Below are positions 32,794-43,279 of a stretch of 64,000 nucleotides of DNA, in pieces (the first letter of the stretch is position 1; each line of letters opens with the position of its first letter). Where the stretch lies: the NCBI GenBank assembly GCA_963575745.1, contig CAUYUJ010006502.1, positions 62,001 through 126,000 on the forward strand. Reading direction: 5' to 3'. Source of the stretch: Prorocentrum cordatum (lineage: Eukaryota; Sar; Dinophyceae; Prorocentrales; Prorocentraceae). Under the pieces are notes generated by a model that was given only the letters and a program-made list of their open reading frames with translations, made no database searches and was not told where the DNA came from. The translations under genes and the position numbers were made by a program.

Positions 32794-33591
32794 GTGCTCG
32801 GGCGAGACCTTCGCCCCCCGCAGGTCTTGCTGGACAACGCCGGCAGGCTCTCCCTGCACGAGCGCATCGTGTCCGACAGGCCGTTCTCGGAGAGGATCGC
32901 CATCGCGAAGGCCGCGCAGACCTCCATGCAGCACCCGAGGTTCAGCCAGTCACTCTCGAGGGCGCTGCTGGCACGATCTCGGGCAGATGGAGCTCTGCGC
33001 GCCAGCGACGTCTGCCAGACGGGCGACCAAGTGTGCTACTGGAGGGGCGACGGCAAGCCCAAGAGAGAATGGGCCTTGCAGTGGCGCGGGCCCGGAGTCA
33101 TCATCGGGTTCGAGGGCGCCTCGAACGTCTGGGTCAGCCACCGCCCCGCGACCGCGAAGGTCAATCGTGGACACCTACGCCGCGCCACGGCCACGGAGCC
33201 CGCTGCGTGGGGACAAGTGCTGAACGCGCTGAACGGCAGCCAGCCGCCTGGACATTCGCCGGGCGCCCCGCCAGGGACCTCTGGGCCCGCACCTCCCCCA
33301 GGCCCTGGGGGGGGCGGCGGCGGCGCAGGCGGCGGGTCCCCGTCGCCTAGTCCTGATGGAGGAGGAAGCCCTGCTGGGCCTGCACCGCCAGACGCCGACG
33401 ACGACATGTTCCTCGACCTGCCGGGGCCGACGCCGCAGAAGCGCGCCCGAAGTGAGGGTCAGCCCCCCGCGCCGCCTGCGCCACCCCCGCATCCAGCATC
33501 GCAACTTCGGCAACATCGAGCATGTCGAAGCGAATCAGCGCGCGAACCAAGGAGACGGCGAGTTCACAACCAGTGGAGGAGCAAGCGGTAG
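32794..33591 (+). pseudogene. Copia integrase C-terminal domain and Pro/Gly-rich linker
   Basis: Opens MLGRDLRPPQVLL directly after the TAG. Then TGDQVCYWRGDGKPKREWAL, WRGPGVIIGFEGASNVWVSH and KVNRGHLRRAT form the C-terminal SH3-like DNA-binding domain of copia integrases. From about 33,230 it becomes Pro/Gly-rich (GGGGGGAGGGSPSPSPDGGG), the linker between integrase and polymerase. It is in the same frame as the integrase core, so one polyprotein is split only by the nonsense codon. Confidence 0.83.
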
Positions 33592-33924
33592 CGGAGGACC
33601 GGCCCCACCGCCTTCGGGGGAGCCGCACGGCAGCCGCCGCCGCCACTGCCAGCGGAGCCGCCGCCGCCAGCGGCCGACGACCCGCCGGCGCCAGACCCAG
33701 GCGACGCTGCCGCTCCTGCAGCCGACCCCGCCGCTGCTGCCGAACCTGCCCCCCAGGGCCCTGTCGACGATGACATCGAGTCCGACGGTTCGGACACGAT
33801 TCGAGAATGCGCCAAGATTGCGGAGGGGCAGGCGCGCCGGGATACGATGGCGCGGCGCCCGCCGGACACCGAGAACCAGCGCGGCACCAAGGCGCAGCGC
33901 CAAGTTTGACAGGAGAACGCACCA

Positions 33925-34991
33925 GTGGCACTGCAACGCGACTGCCAGCGCGAGCTCGACCCCCGCGAGCGCGCGGCCAAGCGCAAGGATCTCCTGGACG
34001 ATCTGCCCAGGTGCTTCAAGAGGCCGACGGACGCAAACAAGGTCGACCTCTGCCTGGGCAACTGCTTCCAGAAGCGCGCGGACGCGCTCTACGCGAGCAC
34101 GCGACTCCTCGGCGCACTGCTCACGGGCAACGCGACCGCCAAGGAACTCAAGTACGACGCGCTGAGCGCCACCGAGAAGAAGAACACGGACGCCGCCATG
34201 AAGACCGAGTGGCCCAAGTGGACGGAGTTCGGCGCCTGCAATAAGCTCCCGCCCAAGGAGCTGAAGGAGCCCCTGCGGCGCAACCCTGGCATCCGCCCTG
34301 CGGGCGCACGCTGGGCGCTGACCAGCAAGGGCCAGAACGCCATGGAGGCCCGCATTGTCGCGCAGGGCTGCCGGGCGGAAGAGTCGCAGATCAGGGCGGG
34401 CGCGCCTAAGGGGCCCTGGGCGCGCTGTACCTGGCCCTGGCCGCTGCGGCCCAGAAGGACTGGGGCATCTCGTCCTGCGACGCGATGGCGGCCCACCTGC
34501 AGTCGGGTAACATCGAGAGGCTACCACTCCTGCGCATGCCGGCCAAGAACCCTCCGCCGGGGGCCCAGCCTTGCGAGATCGCGATGGCCACTGGCGCGAT
34601 CTACGGGGCGCGCGACGCCGGGAGGCAGTGGCACCTCTACGCGCAGAAGGTCTTCGCCGAGCACGGCCCCGTGGAGAGCAAGCTCGAGAAGGGCCTCTAC
34701 TACTTCAACGACGAAGGTGGGCTCGCCGCGGTGGTCCACTCACACGTGGGCGACTTCCTGATCGCCCAGCGCAACAACTCCACCAAAAGGAAAACCACTA
34801 TCGCATCGCTGGGGAAGAAGCTGCACCTCAAGCCGGTCGAAGAGGTCTACTGCGGACATGATTGCCAATTGCCAAGCTCGACGACGAGTTCCGCGTGGCC
34901 CAAGCCACCGCCGCCGCGCAGGTGGACTACGTCGACCTGCAGGCCCGGGAAGGCCGAGGTGCCGAGGACCGGCTCACCGCCACCGAGGTGA
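33925..34991 (+). pseudogene. Copia reverse transcriptase
   Basis: Two frames. 33,925-34,415 reads AMKTEWPKWTEFGACNKLP, RPAGARWALTSKGQNAMEAR and IVAQGCRAEESQIRAGAP, the fingers region. 34,470-34,860 reads SSCDAMAAHLQSGNIERL (motif A Asp), LRMPAKNPPPG, ATGAIYGARDAGRQWHLY (motif B), ESKLEKGLYYF and VVHSHVGDFLIAQ (motif C). In motif C the first Asp of the expected HVDD is Gly (codon GGC at 34,749-34,751); the second remains (34,752-34,754). Loss of this metal ligand would abolish activity. A frameshift lies near 34,415-34,470, and another after about 34,850. Confidence 0.85.
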
Positions 34992-35700
34992 CGAGCTGCC
35001 GCCACACGCTCGGGCAGCTGCTGTGGCTAGCGGTGCAGACCCGGGTGGACATCGCCTGCCCGGTGAGCTTTGCAGCTCGCCGCGCCAACGTCGCTACCGT
35101 GGCCGACGCGAAGACGCTCAAAAAGACCGTGGCCCACGTGCACTCCGCCGCGAACCTCGCGATCGTGCTCGAGCGCAAGCTCCGTCGACCTGAAGACGGC
35201 CATCACCGCGTGCTTCAGCGACGCCGCGTTCGCCATCGTGGACGGCGTCAAGAGCCAGTGAAGCACGGAGATGGGGCTCACCCATCGCCCGCGTGACGTC
35301 GTCGGCGGCCATTACGACCAGTGCCTGCCCGTCGCTGGGCACTCCGGCACAGTCAAGAGGTCGGTGATGTCGACACTCGCTGCCGAGGGCTACGCCACCC
35401 TCGAAGGATCGGAGACAAACATCTGGTTCCGACATCTGCTGCCCGAGGCCTACAACCCCAATGTGGCGCTCAAGCGTATCGACGCGCTCGCCGACCAGCG
35501 CCCTGGGGAGATCTGCAGCGACAGCAAGAGTCTCGTGATGCACATCGCTTCAGGTGTGGACCAGTCGAACGACAAGCGGTTCCGCATCGTCGCCTCCATG
35601 ATCAAGGAGGCCGTGCCCCAACAGCGCGCTCAAGCTCAGCTGGATCCCGACCTGGGCCATGGTCGCGGACGCCTTGACGAAGACGATGGAGGTGGGCGTC
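34862..35700 (+). pseudogene. Copia connection and RNase H domain
   Basis: 34,862-35,200 reads LTATEVTSCRHTLGQLLWLA, VQTRVDIACPVSFAARRANV and DAKTLKKTVAHVHSAANLAI, the connection helices. 35,300-35,640, in another frame, reads SGTVKRSVMSTLAAEGYATL (catalytic Glu), ETNIWFRHLLPEAYNP, GEICSDSKSLVMHIASGVDQ (catalytic Asp) and NDKRFRIVASMIKEA. 35,659 onwards, in a third frame, gives MVADALTKTME with the last Asp. RNase H removes RNA from the RNA-DNA hybrid. All key acidic residues are seen, but in three frames. Confidence 0.82.
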
Positions 35701-36642
35701 CTGTTGTCGATTTTCGGGGCCCGCAAGCACACCTACGGGGCCCGGCAGCCGCGCGCCGCCATGTTCGCCCCAGTCCTGTTCACCTGCCTCGGCAAGGTCA
35801 AGGGACAGCCTACGCCTACGCCGACCATGCTGGACTACAGCTACTACACCTGCCTGCTGACGTTCACGCTGGTCCTCGGAATGACTATCAGTTTCGGCAT
35901 CTTCATGACGTTGTGGGAGATCATGAGGCAAAACAACGCGATCGCCACCGAGGAGAGCGTCGCCGAGGCGAAGGCTATGGGCGAACATCCTGGCTGGGAC
36001 GGCCGCATGCTTGGCCGGCGCCGCATCGTACCACCTACCATCCCGGAGGACCGTGATCACGACGGTGACATCACGATGTCCCGCGCGGACGTTTTCAGCA
36101 GTGCGCAGGCATCGAGTTCAGTAGCATCGGCTCCGATTCGACAGCCGCCGCCGCCACTGTTGCCGCCAAAACCACCGCCTGCCAGCGCACCGCCATCACC
36201 ATATACCGCAACATCTGCACGGGGATCTGGACGATCAAGATCAGCGAGATCTCAGGGAAGTTCGGCCCCTGCATCGCCAAGCGTCGTCACTGTGACGAGT
36301 TCATCAAGCTCAGTGTCAGCCACGTCAGCCAATGTTGTATCGTGGAACGGCTCATCACCGACAGTGCAGCCGAACGACATGCTCACCTGCGTGACCGGCA
36401 TTCCCCATCATGATGTCGTTATCGGGCACAACCCGCACAGTGTCCACATCACCTGCAAGACCTGCAAGAAGCATGCGTCGTGGCTGCTCCGGCACTACCG
36501 TTGCAGCAACCCCGATTTCACGATTTTCCCAGAGAGCGTGATGAACGATCTCATGGGCCGCTGGAGGAAGCTCACAGGCAGAGACTGCTGGCGAGGACCC
36601 GACCTGATGGACAAACCAACAAAGCCCAAAAAAGAAAGATGA
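35659..36642 (+). CDS. Copia C-terminal extension with membrane segment and Cys motif
   Basis: A 327-codon frame. After the RNase H end (ADALTKTMEVGVLLSIFGAR) it does not stop as most copia pols do, but runs on for about 290 residues. Residues ~56-82 (SYYTCLLTFTLVLGMTISFG and the following residues) form one clear membrane-spanning helix. Residues ~95-235 are charged and then Ser/Pro-rich. Residues ~240-327 carry SVHITCKTCKKHASWLLRHY, then RCSNPDFTIFPESVMNDLMG and RWRKLTGRDCW, a compact Cys/His-containing region. It is uninterrupted, unlike the rest of the element. Its role is unknown; an envelope-like or membrane-anchoring accessory part is a guess only. Confidence 0.6.
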   Translation: MVADALTKTMEVGVLLSIFGARKHTYGARQPRAAMFAPVLFTCLGKVKGQPTPTPTMLDYSYYTCLLTFTLVLGMTISFGIFMTLWEIMRQNNAIATEESVAEAKAMGEHPGWDGRMLGRRRIVPPTIPEDRDHDGDITMSRADVFSSAQASSSVASAPIRQPPPPLLPPKPPPASAPPSPYTATSARGSGRSRSARSQGSSAPASPSVVTVTSSSSSVSATSANVVSWNGSSPTVQPNDMLTCVTGIPHHDVVIGHNPHSVHITCKTCKKHASWLLRHYRCSNPDFTIFPESVMNDLMGRWRKLTGRDCWRGPDLMDKPTKPKKER

Positions 36643-36704
36643 ACCCCGCTTGGATTCCAGACGGCAGGTTCGCCGATCGAACCGGCAAGTATTCTGCTGC
36701 TCAG

Positions 36705-36885
36705 ATGTCCACACCCGGCTAGTCATACGTTAGTCCGAATTGCTGATCAGATTTCATACTCGGCTATTCATACGTTAGTCCGTATTGCTGCTCGATTTTC
36801 ACACCCGGATATTCATATGTAAGTCCGCTTTGCAGTGTTGCCCTTCACGCCCGGCTAAAGATCTACACGTAATTCCGCATAGAGA
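36705..36885 (+). repeat. 45-bp repeat in the copia 3' region
   Basis: TCATACGTTAGTCCG recurs at 36,723 and 36,768, with TCATATGTAAGTCCG at 36,813 and TCTACACGTAATTCCG at 36,862. The period is 45, 45 and 49 bp, and CCGGCTA precedes most copies. It lies between the pol stop and the 3' LTR. Confidence 0.85.
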
Positions 36886-37110
36886 AACTTCATTCAGTGT
36901 GCACAGTTTTTTAGATGTGATGACGATCACACCGATTCAGATGTCATCTCGATAAAATCCGCAGCTGCCAGCCGTGCCAGGCCGTTTGCCTGCCATTTTC
37001 CGCCGCCGCTGTTTCAGAATTATCTCGATTACTCATTCCGTGTAATGAAGCGAGGGGAGATATGCCCGTCTCTCTCAGGCCGCTGCTGCGAGCGCCTTCG
37101 AAAGTCGTGC

Positions 37111-37118
37111 AGGAGGAG
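37111..37118 (+). promoter_or_regulatory. Polypurine tract
   Basis: AGGAGGAG directly abuts the 3' LTR, the expected place and composition for the plus-strand primer of an LTR retrotransposon. Confidence 0.6.
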
Positions 37119-37324
37119 TGTGATTACTAGCGGTTCTCTCGCTCCTAATCACCGCGTCCGCCTCGCTTCCGCTCGCTCCAGAGAGATTGTTGCTGCGGTT
37201 GCTTGCTTTTACCCCTTCTCCCGCGGCCGTATCGGTTTCAAAACATTCAGGGCCCTTGGCTTTAGAGCTACGCAGTTTGATTGAGCAGCGCTCTCATACG
37301 ACAGCGCGCGCCATACATATCACA
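37119..37324 (+). repeat. 3' LTR
   Basis: 206 bp, TGTGAT...ATCACA, aligned with the 5' LTR along its whole length with scattered substitutions and about 10 bp less near the right end. It is followed by CCACG. Confidence 0.95.
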
Positions 37325-37690
37325 CCACGCAGATCACCACGAAACCTCGCTGTCACTGGGGGGGCTGCGATCTGCAAAACTGTCACCACGCTCGTGGGTT
37401 CGTGGGAGGTCCAGCGGAGGGGTGTCCCACGCAGATCACCACGAGACCTCGCCGTCCCCAGAGGGCTGCGATCTGCGAAACTGTCGCCACTTTCGTGGGC
37501 TCCTGGGAGGTCCAGCGGAGGGGTGTCCCACGCAGATCACCACGAGACCTCGCCGTCCCTGGGGGGCTGCGATCTGCGAAACGGTGGCCACTTTCGTGGG
37601 CTCCTGGGAAGTCCAGCGGGGGGGTGTCCCACGCAGATCACCACGAGACCTTGCCGCCCCTGGGGGGCTGCGATCTGCAAAATTGTCGCC
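37325..37690. repeat. 101-bp minisatellite, right part
   Basis: It resumes with CCACGCAGATCACC directly after the LTR; CCCACGCAG follows near 37,426, 37,527 and 37,628. The first five bases are the right copy of the target duplication. Confidence 0.93.
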
Positions 37691-37699
37691 ACCAGTTCC

Positions 37700-37970
37700 A
37701 TGAGGCATGGGCGGCTAGGTATATAAACCTGGCGGCAGTCAGGCACAGGGCTGAACAACTGAGGCACAAGCAGGTGTGATCCCAGCCCTGCCTATAGTCG
37801 CCGCGTGGACCCACGACCTCTCCCCGTCGCACGGCGTTGAGTGACCCAAAAGGGGGTCCAGCTGAAAGGGGGTGGTGCAATAGATGTGGGGCAAATGTTT
37901 TGCAAGTGTATTGCGCTGGAGCCATATGCTTAAGAGTGTTGGGTACGTCCCCGGTTTGTTATTATTACCA
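37700..37970. other. Spacer without recognisable gene
   Basis: Unique-looking sequence between the minisatellite and a CAT microsatellite. No motif was recognised. Confidence 0.4.
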
Positions 37971-37974
37971 CCCT

Positions 37975-38465
37975 CATCCGCATCATCATCATCATCATCA
38001 TCATCATCAGCATCCTCATCATCAGCATCATCAGCGTCATCATCATCATCATCATCATCACACGCATCATCGTCGTCATCATCGTCATTATCGTCATCAA
38101 CATCATCGCCGTTCGCATCATCAGCATCATCATCAGCATCATCATCATGGTCATACTCGTCAGTAGCACCATCATCCTCACCCCCATCAACATCATCATC
38201 GACATCATGACCATACTTATAAGCATCATCATCATCCTCATTCATCATCAGCAGCACCATCATCATCGGCATTATCAGCAGCATCGTCATTACCATCATC
38301 AGTATCATCATCACCACAATGATAGTCATCATCGGCATCGTCATCAAAAATCAACATCAACAACATCATCCGTGTCGCCATCATCATCATCCGCAACATC
38401 ATCATCATCATCACCATCATCCCCATCACCATCACCATCATAATCGACACCATCGTTGGTAGCGT
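37975..38465. repeat. CAT/ATC microsatellite
   Basis: CATCATCAT runs with AGC, CTC and GTC interruptions; open frames on both strands are repeat artefacts. Confidence 0.95.
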
Positions 38466-38599
38466 CATAGTCGTCGCCATCGTCACCATATTAGTCGCCA
38501 TTATTCGCTCGCTCCTGACTCCTCACTCATCACGTACTCCTCACTCACTCCTCACGTCTCACTTACCCTGCTCCTGGTTCCTCGCTCCCCCTTTCCGTC

Positions 38600-38722
38600 T
38601 CGCTGCTTCTCCTCCTCTCCCTCGCTCCTCCTTCCTCCTCCTCCTCGCCACTCCTCCTCGTCACTGCTCCTCCTCCTCCTCCTCCAACTCCTCCTCCTCC
38701 TCCTCCTCCTCCTCCTCGTTCG
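38600..38722. repeat. CTC microsatellite
   Basis: CTCCTCCTC runs, densest at 38,660-38,720, ending in GTTCGTTCGTTCG. Confidence 0.92.
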
Positions 38723-38729
38723 TTCGTTC

Positions 38730-39290
38730 GACGCCAATTAAGCGAACCACAACAAGAGAATTCAATGACTTGTCTTCTGGCTTGTGCAATCTTCGCCCCG
38801 GTGAGGGCCATGAGGTAGCTCAAGTACATCATAACTCATGCTTCGTGCTTCCACGGGGGCCCTCGAGCGCGGTGGCTGATGCGCCATCCATCGGTACCAG
38901 CGAGGGGGCACGGCTCTTCTCCTATGTGAATCAAGGCTCATACCATTGCGAGTGTGGGGGAGGGGGGGGGGGGGGGGCACACGATTATAATGCGACTGAT
39001 CAATCAAAACCACGGAGACCCCACTTCACGATGGCACGGACAGTACTGCTCTAGATCGGCTAAGACGCATATGATTACACGTAGACGGGCCTCTGTAATA
39101 GCACGCCAGAATATTACGGAAAATGGCGAACGCCTCAAACAATAAAACACCAAGAGGCAAGACAGCTGCGCATGTATACAAGGACGAGTCAGCTGCAACC
39201 CAAGTGGCATTACCCTCTGGCCCACTTGGCCCGCAGCAGTCAGAGCAACTCAAGTCTTCACGGAATAGTGCACAGCGTCGCGGGACTCAC
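38730..39290. other. Spacer without recognisable gene
   Basis: Contains a G run at 38,958-38,976. Frames on both strands are short and show no motif. Confidence 0.4.
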
Positions 39291-39905
39291 TCACTTGCGT
39301 CGCCCTCCACCAAGCTTCCTCGCTAGGTTACCTATGGGCGCCTTGCTCGCCATGACGCCGCCTCCTGCTGCTCGTCGCACTTCGCCGAATACATTCTCTA
39401 CTGATACGATGCCGCCATTCATTGTCATCATTGCCGTCGGGAGCTCCACTGGATTGATCTGCCCCAACCCTGCCGCGTTGCCATTCTTCTCCAAGGCCTT
39501 CAGCAGCAGGAGCTCTTGTGCTCCGTCGTCTGGTAGTAGTGTGTACCCTACCAAGTGGTAGGTGAGCCGATTCTTCGCGCCCTCGCCAGGCTCGTCGTAC
39601 GTGGGGAGGCAGAGCATCTCCCTGACCCAGTCCGCCGCGGCGCGCGGCGCCCCCCTCTCGATCATCGCGCCCAGCCGCCTTCGCGCCCAGCCGCCTGAGC
39701 GCCCCTGAGCGCCGCGTCCGTCGCTCCGACATGTCCACGAACGAGTGGCTCTCAAAGGCGTTCAGAACCGCGTAGAAGGCGTGGAAGCTGGCTGCTCCTA
39801 TGTCCTCCTCTGGATGCTCCTTCCTCTTCTTGATGTAGTCCCGGCATGCTGTGACCGACGCCTTGCGCGCGACCGAAGCTCTCGCGATCGTGGCTGTTCA
39901 CAGCG
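39291..39905 (-). pseudogene. Protein-like segment of unknown family
   Basis: About 39,905-39,730 reads TACRDYIKKRKEHPEEDIGA, ASFHAFYAVLNAFESHSFVD. The frame 39,755-39,291 then reads ADWVREMLCLPTYDEPGEGA, KNRLTYHLVGYTLLPDDGAQ, ELLLLKALEKNGNAAGLGQI and GIVSVENVFGEVRRAAGGG. The pattern is clearly that of a folded protein, split by one frameshift in an Arg/Gly-rich stretch near 39,680-39,740. I do not recognise the family. It may be the C-terminal end of the adjacent LINE or a separate gene remnant. Confidence 0.5.
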
Positions 39906-40123
39906 TCTGGCGCTCTAACGTGCGCACTCGAGCTTCGAGCTGCACCGCGAGAGCCTTGAGGTCGGTCGTGTTATGCCCCCCCTCGCCCTCGCCGCCCCCC
40001 TCGTCCTCGGGCGCGGCCTGGCCCGCGGCCTTGCGTCTAGCGCGGGGGGGGGGGGGGCTCCGACTGATCCGCGTGGCCTCACTAGCCACCCTGGCCTTGG
40101 TCCTGCGCGGCCTTCTCCTGCCA

Positions 40124-40522
40124 TCAAGCGCGCCTCCGCGATGTCAAATCAGCGCTCTCAGCAGGCGGGCCTACTGGTGCCACAGCCCTAGCACAAGCAT
40201 CCTCACGAATGTGAAATGACTGCGGTAGCAATTCGAGTAAGTGTTGCTTGCAATGCTCGAGCAGTACGTCTCCTGATTCAGCTTCATATTCACATACTGG
40301 GCACAATGGGCTGGCTGGCTCGCTCCGCACTGCTTCAAATAGCGCGTTGCCTCGCGGACAGTAGTTGCGCATGAAGCTTGCCATGCCGTGCCGTTTTGCA
40401 TTCTCGATGCCCCTGAACACCGCGCAGCATATAGGACGTGTGTTCGTGTTCGTGAGCAGTGACCCAACATGCGCCCGTCCGTGAGCCCCCCCCTCTGTCG
40501 TGCACATACTTGACATGAGCAT
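40124..40522 (-). pseudogene. LINE C-terminal segment with C2H2-like finger
   Basis: Contains ASPLCPVCEYEAESGDVLLE followed by HCKQHL, a Cys-x2-Cys...His-x3-His arrangement that could bind zinc, as C-terminal fingers do in several LINE groups. It is preceded by ASFMRNYCPRGNALFEAV. The frame is open only in part; the first 40 codons look out of frame. Confidence 0.5.
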
Positions 40523-40942
40523 TGGTTTTGTATTACATACTGTGCCACAGTTTATTCAATATTCTGTAAGTGCTGTGCCTTCGCATGCGCCAATCTCGAT
40601 ACTTCCAGTCACTTCTGGAGCCGAGCTCTTGTTGGCGAGGAAAACCGAACGGAGCTCATCGAAATCGAACTGCGCAAAATCCTCTGGCCCACGTAGCAAA
40701 ATGTCATACGTGCTGCGCGCGTGCTCTGTCAAAAGCTGAATGCCTGACTCCGTCGCAATGAGCGAGTCTATGTCGGCCTGGTACTGCCGCGCCCAGGGAT
40801 GCGCATCTGCGCGAACCCTTCCCCATTTATCGCATGGGCCTCCACCCCCAGTCATTATTCCGAAACGTACTGAAAAAAAAAAACTGCGCATTATGCTCGC
40901 GCTTGGTTACCGTGGACTGAAGCCACTTCAGCCTCCTGGTTC

Positions 40943-42076
40943 TCAGCTCCAAGAATAGTGGTGCCATCTTAAGCTTCGCAGAATCTCGCCCTGCGGCACC
41001 TGCACCACGTGGCCTTGCTCAGCAGAGAAGGCGGCCGTGCCGCTGAGAATCGCGCGGCACTTCCGGGTGATAAACCTCTGCGTTGCCTGCAAGTCGGACG
41101 CCAATAGCGGGCCTTTCGGGCGTGCTAGCACCTCGGCTCCACTCAGCGCTGCGTTGACAAGCAAGCCTTTTACCACATTCATCTTGAACTTCAGGGGGGC
41201 CCCACTGCACCAGAACTTACCAAGCCCAAAGAAAGCTGCTTTAAACGCCGTGAGTCGCTCGGGCAGCTCAGGACCTGACGTGGGCGTCGCAGATTGGAGC
41301 CCTCCAAGGTATCTCGCGTGGTGCTTCGTGGTGCCCTGGAGGGGCACCTTCTTCTGGTGGACCATTATTGATGCCCTGTGAGCCCCAGTGCCCCTTAGAT
41401 AACAGATGTTCTCCTGCTTGTCTATGTTCTGTGCTGCTCCTGGTGCTGCCGTGCCATTTGATGCTGCGTCTTTCCCCGCCTCGCCCCCACCTCTGCAGCT
41501 GCTCGACCATCGCCCCCCGGCCCTTCTCGGCGATGTCGTCTACGAAACTCGTCGCGCATCCCTGTCTCACGCCATCGCCGTCCCATGGAGTTGTCGCGTC
41601 CACTGCTACGCGCCACCCACATTCAACTGCTTGATCAGCTATGGCCTGGAGGACTGGCTCGCTGAACGCGCGTGTCAATAGCAATGTGGCCCCGAGATCT
41701 CCTGGGACACACACCTTCGCCAGGTCGGAGCCAAGCTTCGCGCTGATCACCTCTGACTAGAAAAAGGCCTTTCGTAATGCGATCATGATAAAACTCTAGA
41801 TCTTCTCGATCATCATATACGCGATGCGCCGCTTGCAGAATGCGCTCGAGCTTTAATCGTGTAAAAGGCATTCACTGCATCGTGGCGCCCAACTGAATGA
41901 CTGATTCCTGCGCGATACATTCTGCGGGGCGATATCAATTGAACCCCCGTCGCGCCCCCCGCCCTCCTCCCTCTCAGCCCTCCATGTATCCAGTCTGGCG
42001 GCTCCCACTTCGGAGTATTACGTCTAATAGTTGCCCCATTCACACATCTCCCAATAGTGCGCGTCACCATGGTCAC
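40943..42076 (-). pseudogene. LINE reverse transcriptase fragments
   Basis: Three frames. 42,076-41,813 ends PRRMYRAGISHSVGRHDAVN, AFYTIKARAHS, a motif-A-like region. 41,750-41,268 holds CGWRVAVDATTPWDGDGVRQ and GCATSFVDDIAEKGRGAMVE, with FVDD (41,535-41,546) as motif C. 41,365-40,943 reads YLGGLQSATPTSGPELPERL, FKAAFFGLGKFWCSGAPLKF and LLVNAALSGAEVLARPKG, the thumb. The catalytic Asp pair is intact, but the frames are disjoint. Confidence 0.72.
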
Positions 42077-42426
42077 CCTCTCCCCCGCGCAATCTCATTC
42101 GTCGTTCCCCTTCGGCGTACGCGCGGCCTGCGCTGCGCGCCACAAAGCTGGAGCGCGTCGGAGTCGACGGCGCCCAACCAGCAGGCGACCGAGGACGGAC
42201 AATGCGCGCGATGGCTCATCGCACTCACGTGTCAAATCCTATGCCTCCTGTCGCCCGCGGCCTCCTTGGGTCGACCCATTTAGGACAACAAATTGCACGC
42301 GAGCCCTCGACGGGCACGCTCCACTCTGGCCGCGCGCGCCAGCCCCAGTCCTCCGCCGCAAGCTACGTTGCCTCTGTAAAGTATCCTCTCTGCCGTTGCT
42401 CACGTTGACCTTCTTGACGAACACCA

Positions 42427-42762
42427 TCAAAACCCACGTTCAACTGCGCTGCATCCTTCGTCGATCGCTGGGAACTTCATGCGTGAAATCCACTGTTGTG
42501 CAGTTGCTGGCGCGCCTGGTACTGCTGCGCAACGCCTCTGACGTGGGCCGCGACGCTTCCCTGCAATCAATCTACTCAACTTGTGCACCTGATAGCCATC
42601 TCGATTTGCCCATGCTTGTTTGAGCCCTTCGCGCCGCCGGTTGTTAATATCATCCCAGTGTGACCGAGCCTTCTGCTTGAGAGATCGCCCTACATTTCGT
42701 GCATGCTTGCGTACTATGTCGAGCTGCGCGTCGTTCCCCGGCGCAGCTGGGGTCTCACGCAA
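42427..42762 (-). pseudogene. LINE endonuclease-polymerase linker
   Basis: KQKARSHWDDINNRRREGLK followed by QAWANRDGYQVHKLSRLIAG and KRRGPRQRR. The W...R....L..AW..RD...VH.LSR...G..+GPR pattern is the helical linker ahead of the polymerase in this LINE type. It fits the order of the element. Confidence 0.62.
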
Positions 42763-42805
42763 CTCTCCTCGTAATAGCAGAAGGCGTCTGCGATCTCGCG
42801 CGTCA

Positions 42806-42959
<154 letters not shown>

Positions 42960-43279
42960 GGTGTCCTACGGTGTCTTCTGAAATATCTCGCACGGGGAAT
43001 CGTTGATGATGGCCACGAAAGTGTCATTCATGCCGTGAATATCTTCTCTGGCAACTTGATCTTCAAACAGATCTTGTCGTTCCAATGCAGCTCGCTCCAT
43101 ACTACCAAATAGCTCCTGTCGCCGATATTCTTCCTGAACACATTTATGCATACTCTCCCGATCTGGACGTGGCGCATGCTGCTTTCGACCCATTCGCTGG
43201 CTGACGAATATCGTAATCTGTGTTGGCCTGTGATCTCGAGCACTCACTGTGTTGTCCTTCCTGACCGCGTAAGAACGTG

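Larger units (their letters stand above)
28111..37324 (+). mobile_element. Full-length Ty1/copia retrotransposon with LTRs and target duplication
   Basis: A 9.2-kb element bounded by direct LTRs (28,111-28,326 and 37,119-37,324) that start TGTGAT and end ATCACA, flanked by CCACG on both sides and inserted in a 101-bp minisatellite. The order is repeat-bearing leader, gag, zinc knuckle, protease, methyltransferase-like module, GAG-pre-integrase, integrase, integrase C-terminus, polymerase, RNase H, C-terminal extension and a 45-bp repeat in the 3' region. Integrase before polymerase defines copia. The LTRs differ at roughly one base in eight by eye, so the insertion is old. At least three in-frame stops, several frameshifts and an altered polymerase motif C make it inactive. 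Confidence 0.95.
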
